From the NCBI GenBank assembly GCA_937920725.1, contig CALEUW010000027.1, positions 14,784-78,783 on the forward strand: a DNA stretch of 64,000 nt, read 5' to 3'. Below the pieces are notes generated by a model. That model worked only from the letters and a program-made list of their open reading frames with translations, searched no databases and had not been told where the DNA came from. A program made the position numbers and the translations under genes. The stretch's first letter is position 1. Each line of letters starts with the position of its first letter. Below are positions 49,102-56,528 of this stretch, piece after piece. The stretch comes from UMGS1601 sp900553335 (GTDB lineage: Bacteria; Bacillota; Clostridia; Oscillospirales; Ruminococcaceae).

Positions 49102-49986
49102 TCAATAAAAGTTCTTTATTCTTTTTGTTTGATTCCCGCTCACGTCCGTTTCGGCAAGGCCCAAAAACTCGCCGTCAAAGCCGTATATCCGATATGTGTC
49201 GTCCTTAGCGCCTATCTGATCGGCTCTTAGCATTACTCCGTTCTTATATAGCCATGTTCGCTTTTCATCAAGCGTTACGCTGTCATAACATTCAAAAGCC
49301 TTATCGGTCGAAATTAAAGCGTTTTGAAGCTCGCCTTTTTCCTTAAGCCGTTGAAGCTCATCAATTTTAAAAGCCTTGCTAAGCGAAAAACCGCCTGATG
49401 CGTCACGCCTTAATTCAGTCATTACTCCTATCGTTTTAAGGCGTTTTGCAATATCACAAATAAGAGTTCTTATGTATGTTCCCTTTGAACAGACAACATA
49501 AAGCTCTCCGCTTTGACTTTCCTCATCAAAGCACAAAACATCAACCTGATAAATATGCACGTCCCTTTCGGGGCGTTCGATTTCAATTCCCTTTCTTGCA
49601 AGAGAATAAAGCTTCCGACCATTTATTTTCACAGCCGAATACATCGGAGGGATCTGCTTTATATCTCCTAAGAAGCTTTTTGCCGCCACAATAAGCTCAT
49701 CTGTTTTTACCCGGCTTTCTTCTTCAGACAAAACCGTTCCCCATATATCCTCCGTATCGGTTTTTATTCCAAACTTAAACGATGCGGTATAAACCTTTTT
49801 GTCGTTCGGCAAAATGCCGCACGCCTTTGTCGCCTTCCCGACAAATACAGGTAAAACTCCTGTGGCCATAGGGTCAAGAGTTCCTGCATGACCTATTTTC
49901 TTCGTTTCAAAAATTCCTCTGAGCTTTGCACAAACATCAAACGATGTAAAATTCTTCGGCTTATTAACAACCACTATTCCGTCCAC
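49102..49986 (-). CDS. truB: tRNA pseudouridine(55) synthase TruB
   Basis: The 294-residue enzyme makes pseudouridine 55 in the T-loop of tRNAs. The catalytic Asp lies in KKIGHAGTLDPMATGVLPVFVG, and GIVVVNKPKNFTSFDVCAKLR and VVCSKGTYIRTLICDIAKRL are conserved. The start is GTG and overlaps the end of nrnA by 13 bp, with only a weak Shine-Dalgarno, so coupling is likely. The position in the infB-rbfA-nrnA-truB-ribF order is the standard one in Firmicutes. Confidence 0.96.
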   Translation of the reverse strand: MDGIVVVNKPKNFTSFDVCAKLRGIFETKKIGHAGTLDPMATGVLPVFVGKATKACGILPNDKKVYTASFKFGIKTDTEDIWGTVLSEEESRVKTDELIVAAKSFLGDIKQIPPMYSAVKINGRKLYSLARKGIEIERPERDVHIYQVDVLCFDEESQSGELYVVCSKGTYIRTLICDIAKRLKTIGVMTELRRDASGGFSLSKAFKIDELQRLKEKGELQNALISTDKAFECYDSVTLDEKRTWLYKNGVMLRADQIGAKDDTYRIYGFDGEFLGLAETDVSGNQTKRIKNFY

Positions 49987-50930
49987 TGCTCAAGACACTC
50001 CGATATTTTATTTATAAGCTTTTCAATAACCTCGTAAAGCTCTCCTCTTATCTCGCATCCTGCCGCACGGATATGTCCTCCTCCGCCGAATGCATTACAT
50101 ATTGAAGAAGCATTAAGCTGCTCTGTTGTTCTCAAAGATATTTTATAAACTCCCGTTGCTTTTTCCTTAACGGTAACTCCCGCACAAACACCTTCAATAG
50201 TCAAAGGGAAGGACGATATTGATTCGATTTCCGAAAGATCAACACCGTATTTTTGCAGAATGCTTAAGCTTATAACATTTACCGCCACACGCTCATTACA
50301 GAAAAATTTCATTTCAGAGGTTATCGCTCGCTCAGCCGCAACAACGTTTTTGCTCTTAATCTCAAACATCCGTCTGTTAATGTGATAAAAATCCGCTCCT
50401 GCTTCTATAAGCTTTGCAGCATAATAATGCGCTCTCGAATCGGTATTTTGAAATTTAAAGCATCCCGTATCAGTAGCTATTCCGGTATAGAGAAAAGAAG
50501 CTATTTGTGCTGTAATTTTGCCGGCGTCGCTTATTAATTCATAAATTATCATTGCCGCTGCCCCGGCTGTCGCATCAAGCAAGGTATCCTTTGCATATTT
50601 CGTGTTTGAAATATGGTGATCAATACAAAGATCCACTGCTCCAGGCTCCTGATACTTTTTAAGATTATCGCCTAAAAGCTTATTATCAGCGACATCGACC
50701 GCTATAACAAATTTCTCCTCAAACTCCTCCGGTGAATACCAGTCGCACAAAAAATCATATCTTTTCGGAATCTCATCGCTGTTTATTACGTTTGCGTGTT
50801 TTCCTATATTCCTCAAAAACGCACAAAGAGCAAATCCGCATCCCAAGGTATCGCCGTCGGGACTTCTGTGAGTCAAAATTGTAAAATTGTCGTTATCCTT
50901 TAACGCTTTCAGTACACCTTGTAAATCCAT
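49974..50930 (-). CDS. nrnA: Bifunctional oligoribonuclease/PAP phosphatase NrnA
   Basis: The 318-residue DHH/DHHA1 phosphoesterase degrades nano-RNAs and 3'-phosphoadenosine 5'-phosphate. Metal-site motifs are THRSPDGDTLGCG, IAVDVADNKLLG and CIDHHISNT (the DHH motif); the DHHA1 domain ends with GGGGHIRAAGCEI. It sits between rbfA and truB, as in other Firmicutes. SD GAGAGG precedes the ATG, 18 bp from rbfA. Confidence 0.94.
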   Translation of the reverse strand: MDLQGVLKALKDNDNFTILTHRSPDGDTLGCGFALCAFLRNIGKHANVINSDEIPKRYDFLCDWYSPEEFEEKFVIAVDVADNKLLGDNLKKYQEPGAVDLCIDHHISNTKYAKDTLLDATAGAAAMIIYELISDAGKITAQIASFLYTGIATDTGCFKFQNTDSRAHYYAAKLIEAGADFYHINRRMFEIKSKNVVAAERAITSEMKFFCNERVAVNVISLSILQKYGVDLSEIESISSFPLTIEGVCAGVTVKEKATGVYKISLRTTEQLNASSICNAFGGGGHIRAAGCEIRGELYEVIEKLINKISECLEQWTE

Positions 50931-50948
50931 AAATGCTGTCCTCTCGAA

Positions 50949-51290
50949 TCATTCATCTTTTAACAGTTCGTTTATTCTTGCGCTATGCTCCATAGAATTA
51001 TCAGCATAAAACTTAAGCTCCGGACATTTTTTTAGGTGAAGAGCATTTGAAATATCTTTTTTGATGATTCCCTTTGCGCTTTCAAATCCCTTTACCGCTT
51101 CCTTAGCCTGCTCATATCCTTCGATAGACGAAACAAACACTTTACAGTAAGATCCGTCGGAAGAAACCTCGCATCTGACTATTGTCAGCATCATAGCTCC
51201 TGAAATTCTGGGATCTTTTAAATCACGGATCTTCGAGGATATAATTCTCTTTATATCCTCACCCATTCTATAAGCCTTTAATCCTGCCAT
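50949..51290 (-). CDS. rbfA: Ribosome-binding factor A
   Basis: The 113-residue KH-fold protein needed for 16S 5'-end maturation and cold adaptation. KAYRMGEDIKRIISSKIRDLKDPRISGAMMLTIVRCEVSSDGSYCKVFVSS is the typical N-terminal two-thirds; LHLKKCPELKFYADNSMEHSARINELL closes it. I start at the ATG of MAGLK, with GAGAGG seven bases upstream; a TTG six codons earlier sits inside that site. It follows infB directly. Confidence 0.95.
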   Translation of the reverse strand: MAGLKAYRMGEDIKRIISSKIRDLKDPRISGAMMLTIVRCEVSSDGSYCKVFVSSIEGYEQAKEAVKGFESAKGIIKKDISNALHLKKCPELKFYADNSMEHSARINELLKDE

Positions 51291-51308
51291 AAATAAACCT
51301 CTCAACAA

Positions 51309-53789
51309 CTAATCTCTGTATTCTTCCATATAAAATGCTTCTAAAATGTCGCCTTCTTTAATGTCGGAGAATCTCTCCAAAGTAATTCCGCATTCGTATC
51401 CTTCTGAAACTTCCTTTACATCGTCCTTAAAACGTCTTAGAGATGACATTTTATCCTCGGCAATTACGATTCCGTCACGAACTACTCTTATCTGATTGTT
51501 TCTTCCTACCTTACCGCTTAATACATAGCTTCCTGCAACCTGACCGACGCTTGAAAGCTTCATAACCTGCCTTACCTCGACTCTTGCTGTTTCAACTTCT
51601 CTGAACTTCGGAGCGAGCATACCCTTCATAGCGTCACCGATCTCTTCTATTGCATCGTAAATAATTCTGTAAAGACGGATATCAACTCCGTCATGCTCTG
51701 CGTTTGCCTTAGCGATAGGGTCAGGTCTTACGTTAAAACCTACGATTATAGCATTTGAAGCTGAAGCGAGCATTACATCTCCTTCTGAAACCGCTCCTAC
51801 TGCACCGTGAATAACCTTTACTCTTACCTCTTCATTTGAAAGCTTTTCAAGCGACTGTTTAACTGCTTCAACAGAGCCTTGTACGTCTGCCTTTACGATA
51901 ATAGGAAGCTCTTTTCTCTCTCCCTCAGAAATCTGGCTGAAGAGATTGTCAAGAGTAACCTTTGTCTGCTGGTTGAATATTTCCTCCTTAGCCTGATGCT
52001 TTCTCTGCTCGACAAGCTCTCTTGCAAGCTTTTCGTCAGCTACTGCATTAAAAGTATCTCCTGCGTCAGGAACTTCTCCAAGTCCTGTAATCTCAACAGG
52101 TGTACTCGGTCCTGCCTCAGTGATATCCATGCCCTTATCGTTTGTCATTGTTCTTACTCTTCCGACACTCGTTCCTGCAATGATTGCATCGCCATGCTTA
52201 AGCGTTCCGTTTTGAACGAGGAGAGTTGCGATAGGTCCTCTTCCCTTATCAAGACGTGCTTCAATTACAGTTCCCTTAGCAAATCTGTTAGGATTAGCCT
52301 TAAGCTCCTTTACTTCCGCTACAAGCAGCACGCTCTCTAAAAGATCGTTTATACCCATTCCAGTTAAAGCCGATACAGGAACGCAAATGACATCTCCGCC
52401 CCAGTCCTCGACTAAAAGCTCATGCTCAGTAAGCTCCTGTTTGATTCTTTCAGGGTTTGCCCCCTCTTTATCCATTTTATTTATTGCGACAATAATTGTG
52501 ACTCCCGCAGCTTTTGCGTGGTTTATAGCCTCCACCGTCTGAGGCATGATTCCGTCGTCTGCCGCAACAACGAGTATAGCGATGTCAGTCGCCTGAGCAC
52601 CTCTTAAACGCATTGCTGTAAACGCTTCGTGTCCCGGAGTGTCAAGGAAGGTTATTTTCTTTCCGTCAACATCGACCTGATATGCGCCGATATGCTGAGT
52701 GATACCTCCCGCTTCTCCCTCGGTAACGTTTGCGTTTCTTATCTTGTCAAGAATAGACGTCTTACCGTGGTCAACGTGTCCCATAACAACGACAACAGGA
52801 CATCTCTCAACGAGATCCTCCTCTTTGTCCTCCTCATCAACGATAAGTCTTTCTTCAATAGTAACTACAACCTCTTTTTCAACCTTTGCTCCAAGCTCTT
52901 CAGCAACAAGAGATGCTGTATCGAAGTCGATTACTTCATTGATTGACGCAAAAATTCCAAGTCCCATAAGCTTCTTGATAACCTCAGTTGCAACAACCTT
53001 AAGTCTTGCAGCAAGATCTGATACACTTATCTCATCAGGAATCTTTACCTTAAGCTTCATCTTTCTTGCTCTTTCAAGCTCTAAACGCTGAAGCTTCTGC
53101 TGCTCGGTTTCTCTTTTGGTAGAATACTTCTGCTTTTTGTGCTGCTGAGATTTCTGCGTAAGCTTTTGCTTTTTGGAATAGTTATCCTTACCCCTGCCCT
53201 GACGGGAATCAGCAAGCGTATCGTATTTTTCATTGTATTTATCAAGCTCTACATAAGAACCCCTCGTATCTATTGTTCTTACATTTGAACCGGATTTCTG
53301 CTCGGAAACTGTATAACCGCTTTGATTATCACTTCTGCCTGTATTAAGCTTCAGTCGCTCTCCCTTTTCCTTTTTCTTAGGAGGCTCTTTTTTCTTTTGC
53401 TGAGGCTTAGGCGTCTCCTTAACAGGCTTTTCTTCTGCTTTCTTTTGAACCTTCTGTTCTGCATCAGGCTTTGCATCAAGCTTTTCCTTTTTCTCGGTCT
53501 TTTGAACCGGCTTTTTCTCAGGCTTTTTCTCTGAATTTTTCTTTGGCTTATCCTCCTCAGCCTTTTCTTCCGGCTCCTTCGGAGCATTTGCACTGTTAAA
53601 ATAATCGTTAAAGCTTGTTACTGAATTCTTCTGAGAAAAATATTCCATAACAAAGTTTACCTCAGCCTCACTGAGTGCGCTTACGGTTTTCTTTGTTTCA
53701 CCAAATGCCTCCTCAAGACATTTAACAACCTCTGTATTGACCAGTTTTAAATCCTTTGCAAGTTCGTTTAATTTATATTTTGTCGCCAT
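51309..53789 (-). CDS. infB: Translation initiation factor IF-2
   Basis: The 826-residue GTPase delivers fMet-tRNA to the 30S subunit. The N-terminal IF2_N domain (YKLNELAKDLKLVNTEVVKCLEE) is followed by a long Lys/Glu/Pro-rich linker (about 70-250), a second IF2_N motif (ISVSDLAARLKVVATEVIKKLMGLG), the G domain starting near residue 335 (VVVMGHVDHGKTSILDKIRN, DTPGHEAF, INKMDK) and the C-terminal domains ending in GDILEAFYMEEYRD. SD AGGAGG. The linker is low-complexity and longer than usual. Confidence 0.96.
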   Translation of the reverse strand: MATKYKLNELAKDLKLVNTEVVKCLEEAFGETKKTVSALSEAEVNFVMEYFSQKNSVTSFNDYFNSANAPKEPEEKAEEDKPKKNSEKKPEKKPVQKTEKKEKLDAKPDAEQKVQKKAEEKPVKETPKPQQKKKEPPKKKEKGERLKLNTGRSDNQSGYTVSEQKSGSNVRTIDTRGSYVELDKYNEKYDTLADSRQGRGKDNYSKKQKLTQKSQQHKKQKYSTKRETEQQKLQRLELERARKMKLKVKIPDEISVSDLAARLKVVATEVIKKLMGLGIFASINEVIDFDTASLVAEELGAKVEKEVVVTIEERLIVDEEDKEEDLVERCPVVVVMGHVDHGKTSILDKIRNANVTEGEAGGITQHIGAYQVDVDGKKITFLDTPGHEAFTAMRLRGAQATDIAILVVAADDGIMPQTVEAINHAKAAGVTIIVAINKMDKEGANPERIKQELTEHELLVEDWGGDVICVPVSALTGMGINDLLESVLLVAEVKELKANPNRFAKGTVIEARLDKGRGPIATLLVQNGTLKHGDAIIAGTSVGRVRTMTNDKGMDITEAGPSTPVEITGLGEVPDAGDTFNAVADEKLARELVEQRKHQAKEEIFNQQTKVTLDNLFSQISEGERKELPIIVKADVQGSVEAVKQSLEKLSNEEVRVKVIHGAVGAVSEGDVMLASASNAIIVGFNVRPDPIAKANAEHDGVDIRLYRIIYDAIEEIGDAMKGMLAPKFREVETARVEVRQVMKLSSVGQVAGSYVLSGKVGRNNQIRVVRDGIVIAEDKMSSLRRFKDDVKEVSEGYECGITLERFSDIKEGDILEAFYMEEYRD

Positions 53790-53807
53790 AGGTAACTTAC
53801 TACCTCC

Positions 53808-54131
53808 TTAATAAGTAATATCGTCTAAAGAAATTTCTTCTATAAGCGTTTTTGTTTTTTTATAAAACCCGGAATCCAAAACAGCGATAATTCCAACCTT
53901 TTTACCGAGCTGTTCTCCCACCTCTTCCATGGTCATGTCCAGCGAATACATCGGAACATTATCAAGAGCGCAGAAAAACTTAACCTCTTTAAGACTTTTT
54001 CCGGAAATATCATTTGCAACGCAAACACATTTCGCTTCTCCCGATTTACAAGCGTCCTTTGTCATATCCATTCCAAGGGCAAGCTTCGACGCTCTTCTTG
54101 CCATTGTTAAAAGTCCCATTATTTTATTCAT
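53808..54131 (-). CDS. ylxQ: L7Ae-family ribosomal protein (YlxQ)
   Basis: The 107-residue RNA-binding protein of the L7Ae/L30e/S12e fold, which binds kink-turns. MNKIMGLLTMARRASKLALGMDMTKDACKSGEAKCVCVANDIS is the family N-terminus. I start at the ATG of MNKIM, which overlaps the end of ylxR by 8 bp; an earlier start has no Shine-Dalgarno. This is the usual nusA-ylxR-ylxQ-infB neighbourhood. The role in translation is not fully defined. Confidence 0.9.
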   Translation of the reverse strand: MNKIMGLLTMARRASKLALGMDMTKDACKSGEAKCVCVANDISGKSLKEVKFFCALDNVPMYSLDMTMEEVGEQLGKKVGIIAVLDSGFYKKTKTLIEEISLDDITY

Positions 54132-54390
54132 CTGACAGCTCACTCTCCATTCTTTCGTATACGGCTTCGTCAATCATACACGAAAAGCTCTTTTCAAAGC
54201 GGCGCTTTTTCCTCGCTTCATTAAAGCATTTAAGGCTGTGACATATATATGCTCCTCTTCCCGACTTCTTTCCGGTAAGATCAAGCGATATTTCTCCGTC
54301 CTTAGATTTCACTACCCGTATCATTTCCCGTTTGGGCTTTGCTTCGCCGCAGCCAAGACACAAACGCATAGGAGTTTTCTTTGTTTTCAT
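54124..54390 (-). CDS. ylxR: YlxR family nucleoid/RNA-binding protein
   Basis: The 88-residue DUF448 protein. Signature residues are RLCLGCGEAKPKREMIRVVKSKDGEISLDLTGKKSGRGAYIC near the N-terminus. YlxR has been linked to RNA binding and, in B. subtilis, to gene regulation. It stands between nusA and ylxQ. Normally the distance from nusA is only a few bases; here a 137-bp repeat element (R9) separates them. SD GAAGAAGG begins at the edge of that element. Confidence 0.93.
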   Translation of the reverse strand: MKTKKTPMRLCLGCGEAKPKREMIRVVKSKDGEISLDLTGKKSGRGAYICHSLKCFNEARKKRRFEKSFSCMIDEAVYERMESELSDE

Positions 54391-54401
54391 ATAAAACCTT
54401 C

Positions 54402-54538
54402 TTCGATAAGGGGCAACGCCCCGTCATTTAACAAGCAACCGTGCATTAGCCCTTAGCCTTTCAGCTGAAAATCCATCATCCACTGAAAAATAATATGGAA
54501 TCCGCTGCCCTAAAGGCGTGGAACATAGGCTGCATTTA
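54402..54538 (+). repeat. Dispersed structured element, copy R9, inside nusA operon
   Basis: TTCGATAAGGGGCAACGCCC end, AACAAGCAACCGTGCATTAGCC, a degenerate central stem (TTTCAG.../CACTGAAA), GGAATCCGCTGCCC and GTGGAACATAGGCTGC. Its far end abuts the nusA stop codon exactly and its near end is 11 bp before ylxR, so it must be transcribed as part of the operon messenger. Confidence 0.75.
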
Positions 54539-55594
54539 TCAATCAATTTCTATTGTATGCTCAGGACCTATATCAATTTTATATCCTGTAATTCTTGCCG
54601 CAAGCTTTGCGTTTTGACCTTTGTTTCCAATAGCGAGCGAGAGCTGATTGTCAGGAACTACAACCGAGCATGAACGGCTTCCGTCCTCTGCAAGTGTAAC
54701 GCTTATAACGTTTGCCGGAGAAAGAGCTGCCGCAATAAACTCTGCGTCATTTTCGCTGTAAGGAATAATATCTATCTTTTCTCCCTTAAGCTCCTTTACT
54801 ATCGCCTGAATACGACTTCTTCCCGCACCGATGCAAGCGCCGACTGCGTCAACGTTTTCGTCCTTAGACCATACTGCAATTTTGCTTCTTGATCCTGCTT
54901 CTCTCGAAATAGCCTTGACCTCTACCGTTCCGTCATAAATCTCAGGAACCTCAAGCTCAAACAGCCTTTTAACAAGATCTCTGTGAGTTCTTGAAATTTT
55001 AACCGAAGGGCGTCGTTCGGGATTTACTATTCCCACAACGTAAACCTTTATTATATCGCCCTCTTTAAGCTCTTCGCCCGGGATCTGTTCGCTTCTTATG
55101 AGATACGCTTCGTTCTTATCAATCGTTAAAACTGCGTTCTTCGTTCCCGGCTCAACCTTTAATACTGTTGCCGAAACGCATTCATGCTCCTTGCCCTCAT
55201 AAGCTGCTAAAAGCCTTTCTCTCTCAATTTCCTTGATGTCATGCTTGATAGACTGCTTTGCAGACTGAGCGACAACTCTTCCGAATTTCATAGGGTTTAG
55301 CTTGATTGATACCTGACCTCCAACCTTCGCTCTCTTTGAAATCTCAAGAGCGTCTTCTAAGGAAATCTCATTATCAGGATCTTCAACTACCTCTACGACT
55401 GTTTTGTTGAGCTTGACCTCAAACTTTCCTTTTTCAGGATTGATGTTTACTATTATATTCTCTTCCAAAACGTCCGGATAATCTTTTTTTATCGCCTTTG
55501 AAATTCCATCTGCGATTTTCTCAACCAAATCCTCCGTATCAATCTTGTTCTCAGCGCCGAGAAGAGAAAGCGCTTCAAAAAATTCCTTGCTCAT
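54539..55594 (-). CDS. nusA: Transcription termination/antitermination factor NusA
   Basis: The 351-residue RNA polymerase-associated factor. The N-terminal polymerase-binding domain (residues 1-125) is followed by an S1 domain (EHECVSATVLKVEPGTKNAVLTIDKNEAYLIRSEQIPGE) and two KH domains (VDAVGACIGAGRSRIQAIVKEL and SLAIGNKGQNAKLAARITGYKIDI). No acidic C-terminal repeats, as usual in Firmicutes. It is the second gene of the operon after rimP; the stop codon touches element R9. Confidence 0.96.
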   Translation of the reverse strand: MSKEFFEALSLLGAENKIDTEDLVEKIADGISKAIKKDYPDVLEENIIVNINPEKGKFEVKLNKTVVEVVEDPDNEISLEDALEISKRAKVGGQVSIKLNPMKFGRVVAQSAKQSIKHDIKEIERERLLAAYEGKEHECVSATVLKVEPGTKNAVLTIDKNEAYLIRSEQIPGEELKEGDIIKVYVVGIVNPERRPSVKISRTHRDLVKRLFELEVPEIYDGTVEVKAISREAGSRSKIAVWSKDENVDAVGACIGAGRSRIQAIVKELKGEKIDIIPYSENDAEFIAAALSPANVISVTLAEDGSRSCSVVVPDNQLSLAIGNKGQNAKLAARITGYKIDIGPEHTIEID

Positions 55595-55619
55595 TTTCCA
55601 TTAATTCCTCCTAAATTTT

Positions 55620-56102
55620 TTAAAACAAATCATTATCGTCGTCAGCTTTTATAATTGCGCACTCAGAAAGTGCAATTTCCTTTTCTTCGCCGTCCAGAAC
55701 GGTTATTTTTTTACTATCTTTGTCATATGACAAAAGCTTTGCCGATATTTCCTTTTCGCCGCCTGACGCTTTATAAAACTTGATTCTTATATTTTCGCCG
55801 ATAAAAGCCTGAAAATGCTCCGGCGTTCTCAGCTCCCTTCCGAGCCCCGGAGAACCTGCTTCAAAAACATAAGAATCGCTTATCGGATCGGCATCATCCA
55901 AAATCTCGTTAAACAGCCTTGAAAACTCCTCGCAGGAATCCATATCAAGGCCCTCTGCCTTGTCAATAAAAATCCGAAGATACCATGTCGCACCCTCTTT
56001 TTCATATCTGACATCCCATAGAGAAAGACCAAGCTTCTCGCAAAGCGGCTCAGCGAGCTCTTTTATAACGTCCGCCGTTTTTAAGCCTTTTTTCTCTGCC
56101 AT
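55620..56102 (-). CDS. rimP: Ribosome maturation factor RimP
   Basis: The 160-residue protein is needed for early 30S assembly. KELAEPLCEKLGLSLWDVRYEKEGATWYLRIFIDKAEGLDMDSCEEFSRLFNEILDDADPISDSYVFEAGSPGLGREL is the typical block. I start at MAEKKGLK, with AGGAGG 10 bases upstream; a start 14 codons earlier would run through a leader hairpin. It is the first gene of the operon running to gltX. Confidence 0.95.
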   Translation of the reverse strand: MAEKKGLKTADVIKELAEPLCEKLGLSLWDVRYEKEGATWYLRIFIDKAEGLDMDSCEEFSRLFNEILDDADPISDSYVFEAGSPGLGRELRTPEHFQAFIGENIRIKFYKASGGEKEISAKLLSYDKDSKKITVLDGEEKEIALSECAIIKADDDNDLF

Positions 56103-56121
56103 ATAACCAATTCCTCCTAAC

Positions 56122-56156
56122 AAAAACGAAAGACCGGAAGTCAAGCTCCAGTCTTT
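56122..56156 (-). promoter_or_regulatory. Candidate attenuator before rimP-nusA operon
   Basis: AAAGACTGGA and TCCGGTCTTT arms (56129-56156, one mismatch) on the minus strand are followed by CGTTTTTGTT just before the AGGAGG of rimP. The stem plus T-tract lies about 15 nt downstream of the predicted transcript start, so it is a leader terminator-like element. Autoregulation by NusA through such attenuators is known in other bacteria. Confidence 0.5.
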
Positions 56157-56176
56157 TAATAAAAACTATTGTAATT

Positions 56177-56205
56177 AGTATACCACTCTATTTATAAAAA
56201 ATCAA
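56177..56205 (-). promoter_or_regulatory. Promoter of rimP-nusA-infB operon
   Basis: TTGATT (56200-56205) and TATACT (56177-56182), 17-bp spacer on the minus strand. Confidence 0.75.
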
Positions 56206-56232
56206 GTATATTTAAAAACTTTTTCCACAGGG

Positions 56233-56313
56233 TTATTTCTTTTTATTATTGCAAACAAGATTTATTATGTTTGTAATTAAGATTATCATCGTAAGTACTT
56301 CCATAATGCTCAT
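56233..56313 (-). CDS. Small holin-like toxin peptide, copy 2
   Basis: A 26-residue peptide: an N-terminal MSIMEVLTM, a hydrophobic helix IILITNIINLVC and the basic tail NNKKK. That is the shape of the type I toxin/holin-like toxin family (Hol_Tox), small membrane peptides that depolarise or damage the membrane. The ATG has CGGAGG 8 bases upstream, held in a perfect hairpin with a GAAA loop (56322-56337). Promoter and leader match the copy at 63395. I find no clear terminator or antisense promoter at its 3' side, so regulation may have decayed, and read-through into rimP is possible. Confidence 0.6.
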   Translation of the reverse strand: MSIMEVLTMIILITNIINLVCNNKKK

Positions 56314-56321
56314 GCTGCTCA

Positions 56322-56337
56322 CCTCCGTTTCCGGAGG
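56322..56337 (-). promoter_or_regulatory. GNRA hairpin over the Shine-Dalgarno of toxin copy 2
   Basis: CCTCCG-GAAA-CGGAGG: a perfect 6-bp stem with a GAAA tetraloop whose 3' arm contains the Shine-Dalgarno. It should block ribosome access unless opened. Confidence 0.7.
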
Positions 56338-56380
56338 GAAATTCAAACCGCCTGCCGTTTATACAGTTGCCCTTGCGCCT

Positions 56381-56408
56381 ATCATAACGCGAGGGTTATT
56401 TTTGTCCA
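56381..56408 (-). promoter_or_regulatory. Promoter of toxin copy 2, with inverted repeat
   Basis: TGGACA (56403-56408) and TATGAT (56381-56386) with 16-bp spacing on the minus strand. CCCTCGCG and CGCAAGGG flank the -10 box as an inverted repeat (7 of 8), the same layout as at 63305-63348. Confidence 0.65.
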
Positions 56409-56419
56409 ACTTATTAATT

Positions 56420-56475
56420 CCGCATTACAAATTAATTGTCCACTGTCCATTATCCATTGTCAATTACATTAATTA
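56420..56475 (-). repeat. AT-rich dispersed repeat, copy a (AATTGACAATGGATAAT type)
   Basis: On the minus strand TAATTGACAATGGATAATGG followed by ACAGTGGACAATTAAT. The same core AATTGACAATGGATAAT appears at 63270-63286, each time immediately upstream of a holin-like toxin promoter. Low-complexity repeats of this flavour occur in Clostridia intergenic DNA. Confidence 0.7.
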
Positions 56476-56491
56476 TGCATTACGAATCATC

Positions 56492-56517
56492 AAAAAGAGC
56501 AGGCACTAAAAGCCTGC
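56492..56517 (-). terminator. Terminator of nfnA-nfnB
   Basis: GCAGGC (56499-56504) and GCCTGC (56512-56517) stem with T5 on the minus strand shortly after the nfnB stop. Confidence 0.88.
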
Positions 56518-56528
56518 CCCAAAAGTAT

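Noticed and set aside
56249..56509. Plus-strand frame over the toxin copy 2 region
   Set aside because: It is antisense to the toxin module and has no Shine-Dalgarno; every regulatory signal fits the minus strand.
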